From Deltaproteobacteria bacterium (GTDB lineage Bacteria; Desulfobacterota; Desulfomonilia; Desulfomonilales; Desulfomonilaceae): a stretch of DNA of 33,249 nt. A model generated the notes under the pieces. It made no database searches. It was not told where the DNA came from and saw only the letters and a list, made by a program, of their open reading frames with translations. The stretch's first letter is position 1; every line of letters begins with the position of its first letter. The stretch covers positions 1-33,249 of the forward strand of contig VGSG01000046.1 of NCBI GenBank assembly GCA_016875095.1. Reading direction: 5' to 3'. Shown here in pieces: positions 1 through 8,562 of this stretch. Made by a program: the position numbers and the translations under genes.

Positions 1-1
1 G

Positions 2-1921
2 GTACGGATCGGTGGGTCGGAGATCAAGAACCGCGTGGCGATGACGGCCATGGGAGTGAACCTCGCCGCGGCGGGGGGCGGCGTCAACGACGACATCATC
101 GCTTTCTACGAGGCACGGGCACGGGGCGGAGTAGGCCTCATCATCAGTGGACTATGCCGAGTCATGGACGGCGTGGGCGCATCTGAACCATGCCAGCTCG
201 CCTCTAGAAACGGTGCGGATGTGCAGGGGCTCGCGCGGCTCATGGACACGGTGCACAAATACGGCGCGAGGATGTTCATCCAGTTGCAGCACCCCGGCCG
301 CCAGGCCAGCGTCACGGTCGGAGGCGAGCAGCCAGTCTCCGCTTCGGCGGTGCTAAACCCCACTACGGGAGAGGCGCCCCGCGCGCTCACGGTAGCTGAG
401 ATCGGGCAAATCCGGGAGGCGTTCGTGAAAGGGGCATTCCTGGCGCAGATGGCGGGAGCGGACGGCGTCGAGCTGCACGGAGCGCATGGCTACTTGATCA
501 ACAGCTTCCTATCCCCGTATCTCAACCGGCGTGACGACGATTATGGCGGCGCCTTCGAGAACCGCCTGCGGTTCGTGATGGAGATCCTCTCGGGTATCCG
601 CGCGGCATGCGGCAACCGCTTCCCACTCGGCGTCCGGATCTCGGCCGAGGAATTCCTGGGAGACCAGGGGAACGACCTGGCCGCAAGCTGCAGGATCGCA
701 GCCGAACTGGAGAAGGCCGGCGCCGACTTCCTCGACATCAGCCAGACCATCCCGGACAGCCCCAAGTTCACCGCCTGCATCGAACCGGGCACGATCGAGC
801 AGGGATGGAAGAAATACATGGCGGCTGAGATTAAGAAACACGTGAAGATACCGATCATCGCTGTAGCGAACATTAAGGAGCCGGCGGTCGCGGAGGCGAT
901 CCTGGCAGAGGGCTGCTGCGACCTGGTGGGCGTCGCGCGCGGGCATCTCGCGGACCCGGAGTGGTGCAAAAAGGCGAAGGCCGGCAAGACGGAGACCATA
1001 CGCAAGTGCATCGGCTGCCTCGTGTGCTTCGACGAGATCGTACACGAGCGACACGCCAAGTGCTCGGTGAACCCGACCACCTGCCGCGAACGCGAGTTCG
1101 CCAACCCGGCCCGCGATGGCGCGGGGCGAACGGTGGCGGTGGTGGGCGGCGGCCCCGCGGGGGTCACGGCCGCCATGGTCCTTCGGGAACGCGGCTTTCG
1201 CGTCGTGCTGTTCGACCCGTCCCCGAGGCTCGGCGGCACGCTGAATGTGGCCGACAAGGGCTTCGACAGAGAGAAAATCACTCGGTACGTCGATTCCCTG
1301 ATCGCACAGGTGGAGGAAAGCGGTGTGGAGCTGCGCCTCGGGGAAGAGGCGACAGTGGAGAAAGTTGGGGCCCTCTCCCCCTGCGGTGTCTTCATCGCGT
1401 GCGGCTCGCGGCCGATCGTACCGCCGGTCCCAGGGATCGACGGGAAAAACGTCGTCATCGCGGAAGACGTGCTTGTGGGGCGGGCGGAGGTCAAAGGCGA
1501 CTGCGTGATCGTCGGTACGGGTATGACGGGCCTCGAGACCGCGGAGGTGGTGATGCGGGCCGGGCACAAGACGACCCTCGTGGACATGCTGCCGCAGATC
1601 GGCGCTGGCGCGAACATTATCGTGATCATGGACGTCAAGGAGCGCATGGCGTGCTACGATCCGGTCAATTTGCCGGGGCACCGGCTGCTGAAGATCACCG
1701 CGGAGGGAGCAGAGCTCGAATGTGTGGAAAGCGGCGCCTCCGTGTTCGTCGCGGCTGACACCGTGATCCTGGCGCTGGGCGTCCGGCCGCACAAGGAGGT
1801 CGTCGACCGCTTTAAAGCGGCCTTCCCCGACGCGCGGGTCATGGGCGACGCGGTGCGCCGCGGGCGGATAGTGGATGCGACCCAGGACGCCTACGGCCAA
1901 GCGTTCGTGTTCGAGCCGTAG
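2..1921 (+). CDS. Old Yellow Enzyme-type FMN/[4Fe-4S]/FAD reductase (enoate or 2,4-dienoyl-CoA reductase family), 5'-truncated by window edge
   Basis: The reading frame is open from base 2, and its first codons (V R I G G S E I K N R V) match the usual start region of the family, so the true start lies before the window; the GTG at 35 is internal. An N-terminal FMN TIM barrel carries the family motif HGAHGYLINSFLSP (about 477-518). It is followed by a cysteine cluster C-x2-C-x2-C-x11-C (about 1009-1065) that should bind a [4Fe-4S] cluster. Two Rossmann motifs follow: VAVVGGGPAG (about 1135) for FAD and VIVGTGMTG (about 1507) for NAD(P)H. The family transfers hydride from NAD(P)H through FAD, Fe-S and FMN to an activated C=C bond. 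The GWHE motif that holds the FadH catalytic His in the second reductase of this window (14208-16211) is not seen here, so the substrate probably differs. It heads a plus-strand series of CoA-ester genes. Family is confident, substrate unknown. Confidence 0.9.
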   Translation, partial: VRIGGSEIKNRVAMTAMGVNLAAAGGGVNDDIIAFYEARARGGVGLIISGLCRVMDGVGASEPCQLASRNGADVQGLARLMDTVHKYGARMFIQLQHPGRQASVTVGGEQPVSASAVLNPTTGEAPRALTVAEIGQIREAFVKGAFLAQMAGADGVELHGAHGYLINSFLSPYLNRRDDDYGGAFENRLRFVMEILSGIRAACGNRFPLGVRISAEEFLGDQGNDLAASCRIAAELEKAGADFLDISQTIPDSPKFTACIEPGTIEQGWKKYMAAEIKKHVKIPIIAVANIKEPAVAEAILAEGCCDLVGVARGHLADPEWCKKAKAGKTETIRKCIGCLVCFDEIVHERHAKCSVNPTTCREREFANPARDGAGRTVAVVGGGPAGVTAAMVLRERGFRVVLFDPSPRLGGTLNVADKGFDREKITRYVDSLIAQVEESGVELRLGEEATVEKVGALSPCGVFIACGSRPIVPPVPGIDGKNVVIAEDVLVGRAEVKGDCVIVGTGMTGLETAEVVMRAGHKTTLVDMLPQIGAGANIIVIMDVKERMACYDPVNLPGHRLLKITAEGAELECVESGASVFVAADTVILALGVRPHKEVVDRFKAAFPDARVMGDAVRRGRIVDATQDAYGQAFVFEP

Positions 1922-2033
1922 GACATAATCGAAACAGTCGTTGAATGGACGCCGGCATCTTCGCCTTGTGCACAGGTCGGAAGTCGGCGCAGCTCCAACT
2001 TGAGGACTCGAATGTTGCGGAAGAGGAACGAAC

Positions 2034-2846
2034 ATGAGCGAAACGAAAGAGTACTACCGGGATAAGGTTGCCGTCGTAACGGGCGGGGCCTCGGGCATCG
2101 GACTGGCGCTGGCGGAAACCATGCTTTCCTATGGAGCGAAGCGGGTCGTCCTCGCTGATATTAACGAGGCGAACCTGGTCCGGGAGACCGCACGGCTAAA
2201 CGCGGCCCACCCCGGCCAGGCCCTCGGAGTCCGGTGCGACGTCACGAATGAGGAAGAGGTCGAACGCATGATCCAACAAGCGTCTGAATTTGGCGAAAGA
2301 CGCATAGACCTCCTTTTTAATAATGCAGGCGCCGGTTTCTGGGGACATTTTGAGGAGCAGACCAATGGGGACTGGGAGAAAGCGTTTGCCCTGAATTTCT
2401 ACGCGGCAGTCTACTGTATCCGTGCCGTCTTGCCGGTCATGCGGGCCCAGGGAGATGGGCACATTGTTAGCATAATTTCCGGCATCGCATTAGTGCCGAT
2501 GCCCCAGCAAACGATGTATTCCGCTACGAAAGCCGCCCTGAACGGGTTGACCATCGCTCTCCGCTACGAGCTCTGGGACGAGAACATACGCCTGACATCG
2601 GCCACGCCCGGCACCACAGCCACCCCGATCTGGGGAGACATGGAAGCCCCTCCGGGCTCCCAGTCGCCGGAGCAGTCCGCTCGGACGGTCCTGAGAGGAG
2701 TGGCGAAAAACGAGCGACTTGTTTTTGGGGACGAGACGGACGTTTACTCGGGCAGGTATTGTTTCAATACCGACCTTGCTAAAAACTTCGATGAGTACCT
2801 CCTGGACGTGGCCAGGAAGCGGCGACGTGGCGAGGGTATTTTCTGA
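2034..2846 (+). CDS. short-chain dehydrogenase/reductase (SDR)
   Basis: A classical SDR of 270 residues. The nucleotide-binding motif TGGASGIG is at residues 16-23, an acidic residue (Asp42) after beta-2 suggests NAD(H) preference, NNAG is at 96-99, and the catalytic set Ser149, Tyr162 (YSATK) and Lys166 is intact with normal spacing. The ATG is preceded by AGAGGAAC as ribosome-binding site. It lies 112 bp after the flavoprotein gene and 34 bp before the acetoacetate-decarboxylase-family gene, in the same direction, so co-transcription is likely. By context it probably oxidises or reduces a hydroxy/keto group on an acyl or cyclic intermediate of the same pathway; this is inference. The C-terminal tail is Arg-rich (RKRRRGEGIF). 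Substrate cannot be read from the sequence. Confidence 0.9.
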   Translation: MSETKEYYRDKVAVVTGGASGIGLALAETMLSYGAKRVVLADINEANLVRETARLNAAHPGQALGVRCDVTNEEEVERMIQQASEFGERRIDLLFNNAGAGFWGHFEEQTNGDWEKAFALNFYAAVYCIRAVLPVMRAQGDGHIVSIISGIALVPMPQQTMYSATKAALNGLTIALRYELWDENIRLTSATPGTTATPIWGDMEAPPGSQSPEQSARTVLRGVAKNERLVFGDETDVYSGRYCFNTDLAKNFDEYLLDVARKRRRGEGIF

Positions 2847-2880
2847 TAAGGGTTTCACTACAACAAGGAGGTATTGATTC

Positions 2881-3750
2881 ATGAAAAACGGCAGCTATTT
2901 TATCCCGCGTGAACAGATTTACTCGTTCATGAACCCCGGCGCGATGAACAACGAAGAGGGCCTCTACATTGCCTGGGAGACCGACCCCGGCGCAGCGCGA
3001 CGCGTACTGCCGCCGCAGTTCGATCTCGTCGACCCCGCGCACCCCATGGCTATGGTGTACGTCGTCAACATCCGCGAGCCCACGTTCGCACCGTGGTACA
3101 TGGAAGGCGGCATCAGCCTGCTCTGCCGATACGGAGAGACCGTGGGCGTCTACTTCCTGAACCTCCAGCTCAGCGGCCCGGGCGCGCATATGGGCCTATG
3201 CAGCGGGCGTGAAACGTCCGGGCTGCCCAAGAAGATGTGCGAGCGCATCGTCGTCGAGCGCAACGGCGACTGGGCGAGCGCTCTCATCGAGAGAAAGGGC
3301 CGGCGTATCTTCTCTGTCGAGGTGGAGATGGGGGAGTACAACGACCCCCTCATGGAAGTCATGCGCAAGGATTACGGGCCGGGATATCGGGAAAGGGGCG
3401 CCTGCCTGCTGTTCCGGTACGAGTACGAACCGGAGCCGGACGGCCACATAACGGTCCCGAAGATGCGCCTGGTCCACTACGACAGCGTCACCGACTTCCA
3501 GACCTGGGAGCCGGCCCACGTCACATCGCTCCACATGGAGCCATCGCTCGACGATCCCTGGGCAGAGCTCGCGGTAGTGAAGCTCCTCGGCGCCGGGTAC
3601 AGCGTCAATTCCAACTGGATCGCCGGCATCTCGCCACTCGCACAGTTCGAGGGGGACGAGGCGGACAGCCTGATTTCATACCTGTTCTCGGGCCGCTGGG
3701 ACCGCTCCACCCTCGTCACGGGCCGTTATCAACGCTACGGACAGTTCTAA
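2881..3750 (+). CDS. acetoacetate decarboxylase (ADC)-family protein
   Basis: 289 residues with the ADC-family fold signature. The segment ETSGLPKK (residues 111-118) matches the active-site loop of acetoacetate decarboxylase, in which the first of two adjacent lysines forms the Schiff base; here these are Lys117 and Lys118. A strong ribosome-binding site AAGGAGG sits 9 bp before the ATG. True acetoacetate decarboxylases are about 245 residues, so this is a longer member of the superfamily, which also contains hydratase- and aldolase-like enzymes. Placement between an SDR and a 3-hydroxyacyl-CoA dehydrogenase suggests it acts on a 3-keto acid or related intermediate of the local catabolic pathway. 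The lysine pair supports Schiff-base chemistry; the actual reaction is not determinable. Confidence 0.85.
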   Translation: MKNGSYFIPREQIYSFMNPGAMNNEEGLYIAWETDPGAARRVLPPQFDLVDPAHPMAMVYVVNIREPTFAPWYMEGGISLLCRYGETVGVYFLNLQLSGPGAHMGLCSGRETSGLPKKMCERIVVERNGDWASALIERKGRRIFSVEVEMGEYNDPLMEVMRKDYGPGYRERGACLLFRYEYEPEPDGHITVPKMRLVHYDSVTDFQTWEPAHVTSLHMEPSLDDPWAELAVVKLLGAGYSVNSNWIAGISPLAQFEGDEADSLISYLFSGRWDRSTLVTGRYQRYGQF

Positions 3751-3769
3751 TGCTTCAGGAGGACTCATC

Positions 3770-4684
3770 ATGAAAGTCGAGGACATCCGCAAGATACTCG
3801 TGGTGGGCGTAGGCAAGATGGGGCAGATGATTGCTCTTCAGTGCGCCCGCTGCGGCTACGAGGTGGTCGCCTATGACGCGTTCCCCAAGTCCCTGGAGAC
3901 CGCGCGGGTACAAATACCCGCCTTGGCCGCTGATTTGGTGGCACGGCAGAAAATGACGCCAGAAGACGCCGAGGCCGCTCTGTCCCGGATCCACTACACT
4001 TCCCACCCAGAGGACGGGGCCGACGCGGACCTGCTGAGCGAGTCGGTGGTTGAGGACGTCGAGCTGAAAGCAAAAGTTTTTGGCCAGTTTCACCAGATCT
4101 GCCAGCCGAAGGCGGTCTTTACGACCAACACGTCCACGCTGTTACCTTCCATGTGGGCTGAGGCCACGGGTCGGCCCGCCCAGTTCGCCGCGCTGCACTT
4201 CCTCGACGCGTTCGATGCCCCCCTGGTCGACATCATGCCGCACCCAGGAACCTCTCCGGAAATCGTGGAGCTCCTGGCGGCTTTCGCAAAACGAATCAAG
4301 CAGGTACCGCTGATTTTCAAGAAAGAGTACCGCGGCTATGTGTCGAACGCCATCTTCGGGGCCATGAACGATATGGCGTTCAAATTGGTGTTTATGGACA
4401 AAGTCGCGTCTGTGGAGGACGTGGACAGGGCGGTCATGATTCACTTACGAATGCCCGCCGGAATTTTCGGACTGCTGGACCGCATAGGGCTGGATACCAT
4501 CTGGCACGTGATGGAGAGCAATGCGAAGACGTCAAGCGACCCCGGCGCCCAACAATTCGCGGACGAATTCAAGCAGCTCTATATCGACAAGGGCTGGCTG
4601 GGCGTCAAATCGGGCCGGGGCTTTTATACCTACCCTGACCCGGCTTACCTCCGTCCAGAGTTCCTGGGCCTTGACCCCCAGTAA
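3770..4684 (+). CDS. 3-hydroxyacyl-CoA dehydrogenase family protein
   Basis: 304 residues, the normal size of a stand-alone 3-hydroxyacyl/3-hydroxybutyryl-CoA dehydrogenase. The NAD-binding motif GVGKMG (residues 13-18) opens the Rossmann domain, with Asp36 ending beta-2. The catalytic-region serine (TNTS, about Ser122) and the HF histidine (His143) are present, but the conserved HFFNP segment reads HFLDAF and the usual catalytic Glu of LVE reads Asp154 (LVD). The C-terminal helical domain ends with the family motif GRGFYTYPDP. AGGAGG lies 6-7 bp before the ATG, and the gap to the upstream gene is only 19 bp, so it is operonic. It should interconvert 3-hydroxyacyl-CoA and 3-ketoacyl-CoA; the altered loop hints at a non-standard substrate. 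Confidence 0.87.
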   Translation: MKVEDIRKILVVGVGKMGQMIALQCARCGYEVVAYDAFPKSLETARVQIPALAADLVARQKMTPEDAEAALSRIHYTSHPEDGADADLLSESVVEDVELKAKVFGQFHQICQPKAVFTTNTSTLLPSMWAEATGRPAQFAALHFLDAFDAPLVDIMPHPGTSPEIVELLAAFAKRIKQVPLIFKKEYRGYVSNAIFGAMNDMAFKLVFMDKVASVEDVDRAVMIHLRMPAGIFGLLDRIGLDTIWHVMESNAKTSSDPGAQQFADEFKQLYIDKGWLGVKSGRGFYTYPDPAYLRPEFLGLDPQ

Positions 4685-4699
4685 CAAGCCCTAACCATT

Positions 4700-4728
4700 C
4701 GGCGGAAGAAAAGTATGTTCTTCCGTCG
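4700..4728 (+). other. 11-bp stem-loop between dehydrogenase and porin genes
   Basis: The arms 4700-4710 and 4718-4728 are complementary over 11 positions (one G-T wobble) around a 7-nt loop. It begins 15 bp after the 3-hydroxyacyl-CoA dehydrogenase stop and lies 33 bp before the porin ATG. No T-run follows, so it is not a standard intrinsic terminator; it could be an mRNA-stability or processing hairpin that uncouples porin expression from the enzymes. Confidence 0.5.
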
Positions 4729-4761
4729 ACCATCTCATATATCACCGCTGGGGGTGAAGGC

Positions 4762-6558
4762 ATGAGACAGAGCAAACAGATCGGTCTCCTTCTGGTGCTG
4801 TTCTTTCTTTCGGTTTCACAGGCCGGCGCCTGGGAGTTCTCTATGACCGGGAATTTCACATGGGAGTATTATCAATTCTCCCAACTGGGCGACAAAGGCT
4901 TTTTCGGGCCGTACAATCAGGATAACAGCTCAGTGAAAGGGACCGTGAGGCTGGCCGCTCGCAATGGTTGGCTTGGTCACGAGGTTGCCAGTCGTCCGCT
5001 GTCTGCCTCTGGTGATGATCTGGCTTCCGGTTCGGATGTCGCGGCGAACTATATGTACACAATTTTCTCGCCGCGCGTAATAGTGAATGACGCACTTTCA
5101 CTTCAGGGAAGTTACAGAATTGGAAGCTGGTTGGACCCTACTGTGGACTTTTCGGCAGCGAAGCTTAGTAGCTCCAGGTACTTGAATAGTCAGGCTCCAG
5201 GCATCGGACAGTCATTTTCCCCCGGTTATTGGCAAGTCTGGTATGTTCAGGCTAATCTTCCCTGGGGAACGGTACAAATAGGGAAGCAGCCAAACACCAT
5301 CGGTCTTGGTACGATTATCGACTCTTTGGAAAACGCGAGTGAGTCGGTGTGCCTAGGCATTCCCTTTGGCCCCTTCTCTATTAGTCTGCAATACTACGTC
5401 TGGGGGCCGGGTGTAAACGCAGATAGCGGCAGTTCAAATTATCCCCTAAAAACCGACCGGAGCGGCGCGGCTCAACCTCATTTTGCTGCTTTACTCATGT
5501 ATGGCGCCGGAAACATCAGTTCTCAGACCTATATCGAATACAGGAACGGTCATAAGGGCCCGGAATCTCTCCTTTTAGGACCTGTTTTCGCAACCCCAAA
5601 ACCGGGCGATCCCCCAAAAACCCCGATCTTCTCGGTGGTCTCCTCGGATTTTTTCGGATTCACCAATTTCAGATATTTCAACGGGCGGTTCTTCTTCAAT
5701 GCCGAAGTCGGGTTTGTTCACCAAGTCTACCGGCAGAACGGCATCGCTTTGAATTCAAGTATTTTGACGCAGTTTAGTCCCCTTCCCCAAACTCGTTACT
5801 GGGAATTGTGGACAGGCGTGATCGAGTGCGGCGCGGTGGCCGGTCCGGCAAAGATTAGCTTTCTCTGGGCCTACTATCCAGGTTTCGATAGACGCGGAGG
5901 CAAACTCATCGACAGACAGCCTGGCATTTCTGCCCTATTGTCTCCTGACGGCGGTGTGAACCTGTATTTCCCGTACAGCCTGTTGCTGGGTTATGCTTAC
6001 GGAGCGGGAAACGGTTCCATATCTCGCTCTTCCAACCACGGCTTCATTACCGATGCGAGCACGTATGGCGTGAGATTGGATTACGCTGTGGCAGCTAATC
6101 TCAATGCATATGCAACCTTCTTGTACGCCAGCAGGGTCTCCCAAGGATACGGGTGGGGATGGATAAGGCCGAATCCTCTTACCATTGACTCTCCTGCGCT
6201 GCAATACGGGGTTTACGGGGTTCCGAATATTGATGTACTGCCGGGTCCGAACCTCGTGGACCTTTCATTCGCTGGCGCCAACAACACGAGCGGGTTGATT
6301 CCAGCTCCCAACATTCTGGAGAGAGACCTTGGGTACGAAATTGGCGGCGGGATAGATTGGAAACTCATCGAAGGATACACGTTAACGGCCAGGGTGGCCT
6401 ATTGGAAGCCCGGCGGCTGGTTCAAGTACGCATGTGTGGACAGGAGACAGCCCAACTGGGACAGTGCGCCGACCGCGAGCAACATGTGGGGCATAAACCC
6501 AAATCGGGAAATTGACCCGATTTTCGGTATGCGTGTGACGCTTCAAGTGGACTTCTGA
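4762..6558 (+). CDS. outer-membrane beta-barrel porin-like protein
   Basis: 598 residues. The N-terminus has a clear Sec signal: basic MRQSK, a hydrophobic stretch, then a cleavage site after about QAGA. The mature part is rich in aromatic, Gly, Asn and Ser residues with alternating polarity. It ends in VTLQVDF; a terminal Phe is the usual recognition signal for outer-membrane barrel assembly. No transmembrane helix is seen after the signal. There is a GGGGGTGAAGG-like ribosome-binding region just before the ATG. It follows CoA-ester genes in the same direction, so it may be the uptake channel for the substrate of that pathway; this is inference from position. I recognise no named family beyond a general porin type. 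AT content is slightly higher than in its neighbours. Confidence 0.75.
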   Translation: MRQSKQIGLLLVLFFLSVSQAGAWEFSMTGNFTWEYYQFSQLGDKGFFGPYNQDNSSVKGTVRLAARNGWLGHEVASRPLSASGDDLASGSDVAANYMYTIFSPRVIVNDALSLQGSYRIGSWLDPTVDFSAAKLSSSRYLNSQAPGIGQSFSPGYWQVWYVQANLPWGTVQIGKQPNTIGLGTIIDSLENASESVCLGIPFGPFSISLQYYVWGPGVNADSGSSNYPLKTDRSGAAQPHFAALLMYGAGNISSQTYIEYRNGHKGPESLLLGPVFATPKPGDPPKTPIFSVVSSDFFGFTNFRYFNGRFFFNAEVGFVHQVYRQNGIALNSSILTQFSPLPQTRYWELWTGVIECGAVAGPAKISFLWAYYPGFDRRGGKLIDRQPGISALLSPDGGVNLYFPYSLLLGYAYGAGNGSISRSSNHGFITDASTYGVRLDYAVAANLNAYATFLYASRVSQGYGWGWIRPNPLTIDSPALQYGVYGVPNIDVLPGPNLVDLSFAGANNTSGLIPAPNILERDLGYEIGGGIDWKLIEGYTLTARVAYWKPGGWFKYACVDRRQPNWDSAPTASNMWGINPNREIDPIFGMRVTLQVDF

Positions 6559-7389
6559 GGATTCGGAGGGACGTTGGGCTGATTGTCATTGTTGGCTCTG
6601 ATTCTCTGATCGTCTTCTCAGGACCATATTGCCGGTAAGGGAGGGAACGTCTATATTTGTAACTCGTTCCCCAGGCAAAAGGACTAGAGACAGGTGCACC
6701 GTGAAGAAGAGAGCGTTATGAAGACTTGAGTCTGAGTTCTCTTGCCTTCCTGCACGGCCTCTCCCGAACAAAAAGTGAATTTGGGCTGTAGCCGTCCGGT
6801 AAGCCCTACAAAATACCGATGCTGCGAGCGGGCAGGACAACATCCGATTTCCCCTTCACGAGGCCCTTACCGCGTAAATACAGCAGACGAGCATTCCTGA
6901 TCCATACTGCTGACTCCTATTCCGCCCCTCCTCTTACAGTCACCCGTATCTCCGTCTCTCCAGAATCCCATCTCATCCGGTCGATGGCGTTGTGAAGGTC
7001 CGCGTTGCTATCGACCAGGCACAGGCTCCAATGGACCGACTCATTAGGCGTTGATCGAGGTCGGAGCGAAAGTCGCGCATCATGGTCGAGGAGATATGTC
7101 CATGCGGCTTCAGCCTTCCCCCTTGGTCCGGCGCTACCAAGCCGTGTTCGGGGGCGGGGCGACGAAAATTCTGTCTTTGACCGACCGGGGCGTGGTGAGG
7201 TACGCTCAGAAACAGGAGAAAAGAGGCCTCTTCATCAACTTGACGACGGTTTTGCTTGGTCCGGCGGTTTCGGATTCCACACGGAGACCTTATTCAAGGT
7301 CAGCGGAGCTATCCCTCGATCACTCACGGGTTCCAAAACAGGCAGAACAGCAAGACCGCAGCATAATTCCGGATAAGGGGAGATTTATC
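6559..7389 (+). other. 831-bp intergenic stretch without a supportable gene
   Basis: No reading frame here resembles a known protein. The frame of the downstream acyl-CoA dehydrogenase stays open back to about 7051, but that extension shows no domain and lacks a good start site, so it is treated as leader sequence. I find no tRNA or clear sigma-54 element by eye. The promoter for the acyl-CoA dehydrogenase gene should lie here. Decayed coding sequence cannot be excluded. Confidence 0.5.
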
Positions 7390-8562
7390 ATGATCAGTTT
7401 TGAACTATCGCAAAACAGAAGGATTATGAGGGACACGGCCGCGAAATTTGCACGTGAGGAAATTTTGCCTGTGCGGAATCAGTTCGAACTCGACTACGCC
7501 GACGGGAAGTGTATGGACAAGATCTTTCTGGAGGCGGCTAAACTAGGACTGCTCGGATTCCCCATCGAGGAGAAATATGGTGGTTCCGACGGGAACAATT
7601 TGGACGTCATGGTTATTCTGGAAGAGATCGCGGCTGTAGACGGCGGAGTGGCTACGGCTATCGGTGATACATGGTTCGCGATGACCCCCATCATCATTGC
7701 TGCGGACTCCGAGCAACGGGAAAGGTTCTTGAGACCGTTGGCTTCAAGAACAGAGGCAAACCTGGCCGCCATATGCATGACCGAGCCGCAGTCAGGAGCA
7801 GACATCGAGGATCCCCGAATGGGACTTCGCACCTGCCGCACCATTGTCACGCAGGACGGAGCGGATCTTGTCATAAACGGAACCAAGGCCTGGCCGAGTA
7901 ATGCGGGGATCGCCCATCTCTATGTTGTCGTTGGAACAGTGGACCCGAAGCTTGGCGAGCAAGGCTCGTGCCTGGTGGTGGTTGAGAAAGATCGTAAGGG
8001 ACTATCCTTTGGCAAACCGGAACAGAAGATGGGGATGCATGCGGATAGGAATTCCGAGGTCATCCTCGAGAATGTCCGGGCGCCCCGAAAAAATCTGCTG
8101 GGCAACATCGGGGATGGAGCCAAGATTCTGCAAAGGACCCTGATTTATAATCGGCTCGGCGGAGGAATGATATCCGTTGGCATTGCTCGCGGCGCATTTG
8201 AATATGCGCTCGGGTACTGCAAGGAACGGGTGGTGGGTGGAAAACCTCTCATCGAGCACAGCCTGATCGCCGACATGTTCGCGAAAATGGCGACTAATAT
8301 TGATGCCGCTCGCCTCCTGGTCTTCCGTTCCGCATGGGCGAATATGAATCGTCATCCAGACCGTGCACGGTTTTCCGATATGGCAAAAGTCTTTGCTACC
8401 AACATGGCTATGGAGGTCACCACCCAGTGCGTACAGGTCATGGGCTCTTACGGGTATTCGAAGGAGTATCCAGTGGAAAAGTACATGCGGGACGCCAAGA
8501 TTGTGCAAATCTTCTTGGGTCCGAATGAGCTTCTGACGCAACTCATCGGGAAAAGCCTTTAA
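7390..8562 (+). CDS. acyl-CoA dehydrogenase-fold flavoprotein lacking the canonical catalytic Glu
   Basis: The ATG at 7390, preceded by AAGGGGAG, gives 390 residues, the standard family length, and the N-terminus MISFELSQNRRIMRDT fits the usual first helix; the longer open frame upstream is not used. FAD-contact motifs are recognisable: CMTEPQSGADIED (129-141) and NGTKAW (163-168), and the C-terminal domain has YPVEKYMRDAK (360-370). Family members normally read YEGTNE next, with Glu as the base that removes the alpha proton. Here it is FLGPNE (375-380), so Leu376 replaces that Glu. The alternative base position used by isovaleryl-CoA dehydrogenase (ERL in helix G) reads NRL (Asn254). Either another residue serves, or the enzyme catalyses a different flavin reaction. 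It is monocistronic by appearance and co-directional with the upstream CoA-ester genes. Confidence 0.88.
   Translation: MISFELSQNRRIMRDTAAKFAREEILPVRNQFELDYADGKCMDKIFLEAAKLGLLGFPIEEKYGGSDGNNLDVMVILEEIAAVDGGVATAIGDTWFAMTPIIIAADSEQRERFLRPLASRTEANLAAICMTEPQSGADIEDPRMGLRTCRTIVTQDGADLVINGTKAWPSNAGIAHLYVVVGTVDPKLGEQGSCLVVVEKDRKGLSFGKPEQKMGMHADRNSEVILENVRAPRKNLLGNIGDGAKILQRTLIYNRLGGGMISVGIARGAFEYALGYCKERVVGGKPLIEHSLIADMFAKMATNIDAARLLVFRSAWANMNRHPDRARFSDMAKVFATNMAMEVTTQCVQVMGSYGYSKEYPVEKYMRDAKIVQIFLGPNELLTQLIGKSL

Noticed and set aside
509-2035. Long minus-strand open frame (508 codons) opposite the first flavoprotein gene
   Set aside because: It is a shadow of the high-GC coding strand; the product is His/Arg/Asp-rich with no domain, while the plus frame is a clear family member.
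4700-4728. Intrinsic terminator for the first enzyme operon
   Set aside because: The stem is good but no T-run follows, so it was listed only as a stem-loop.
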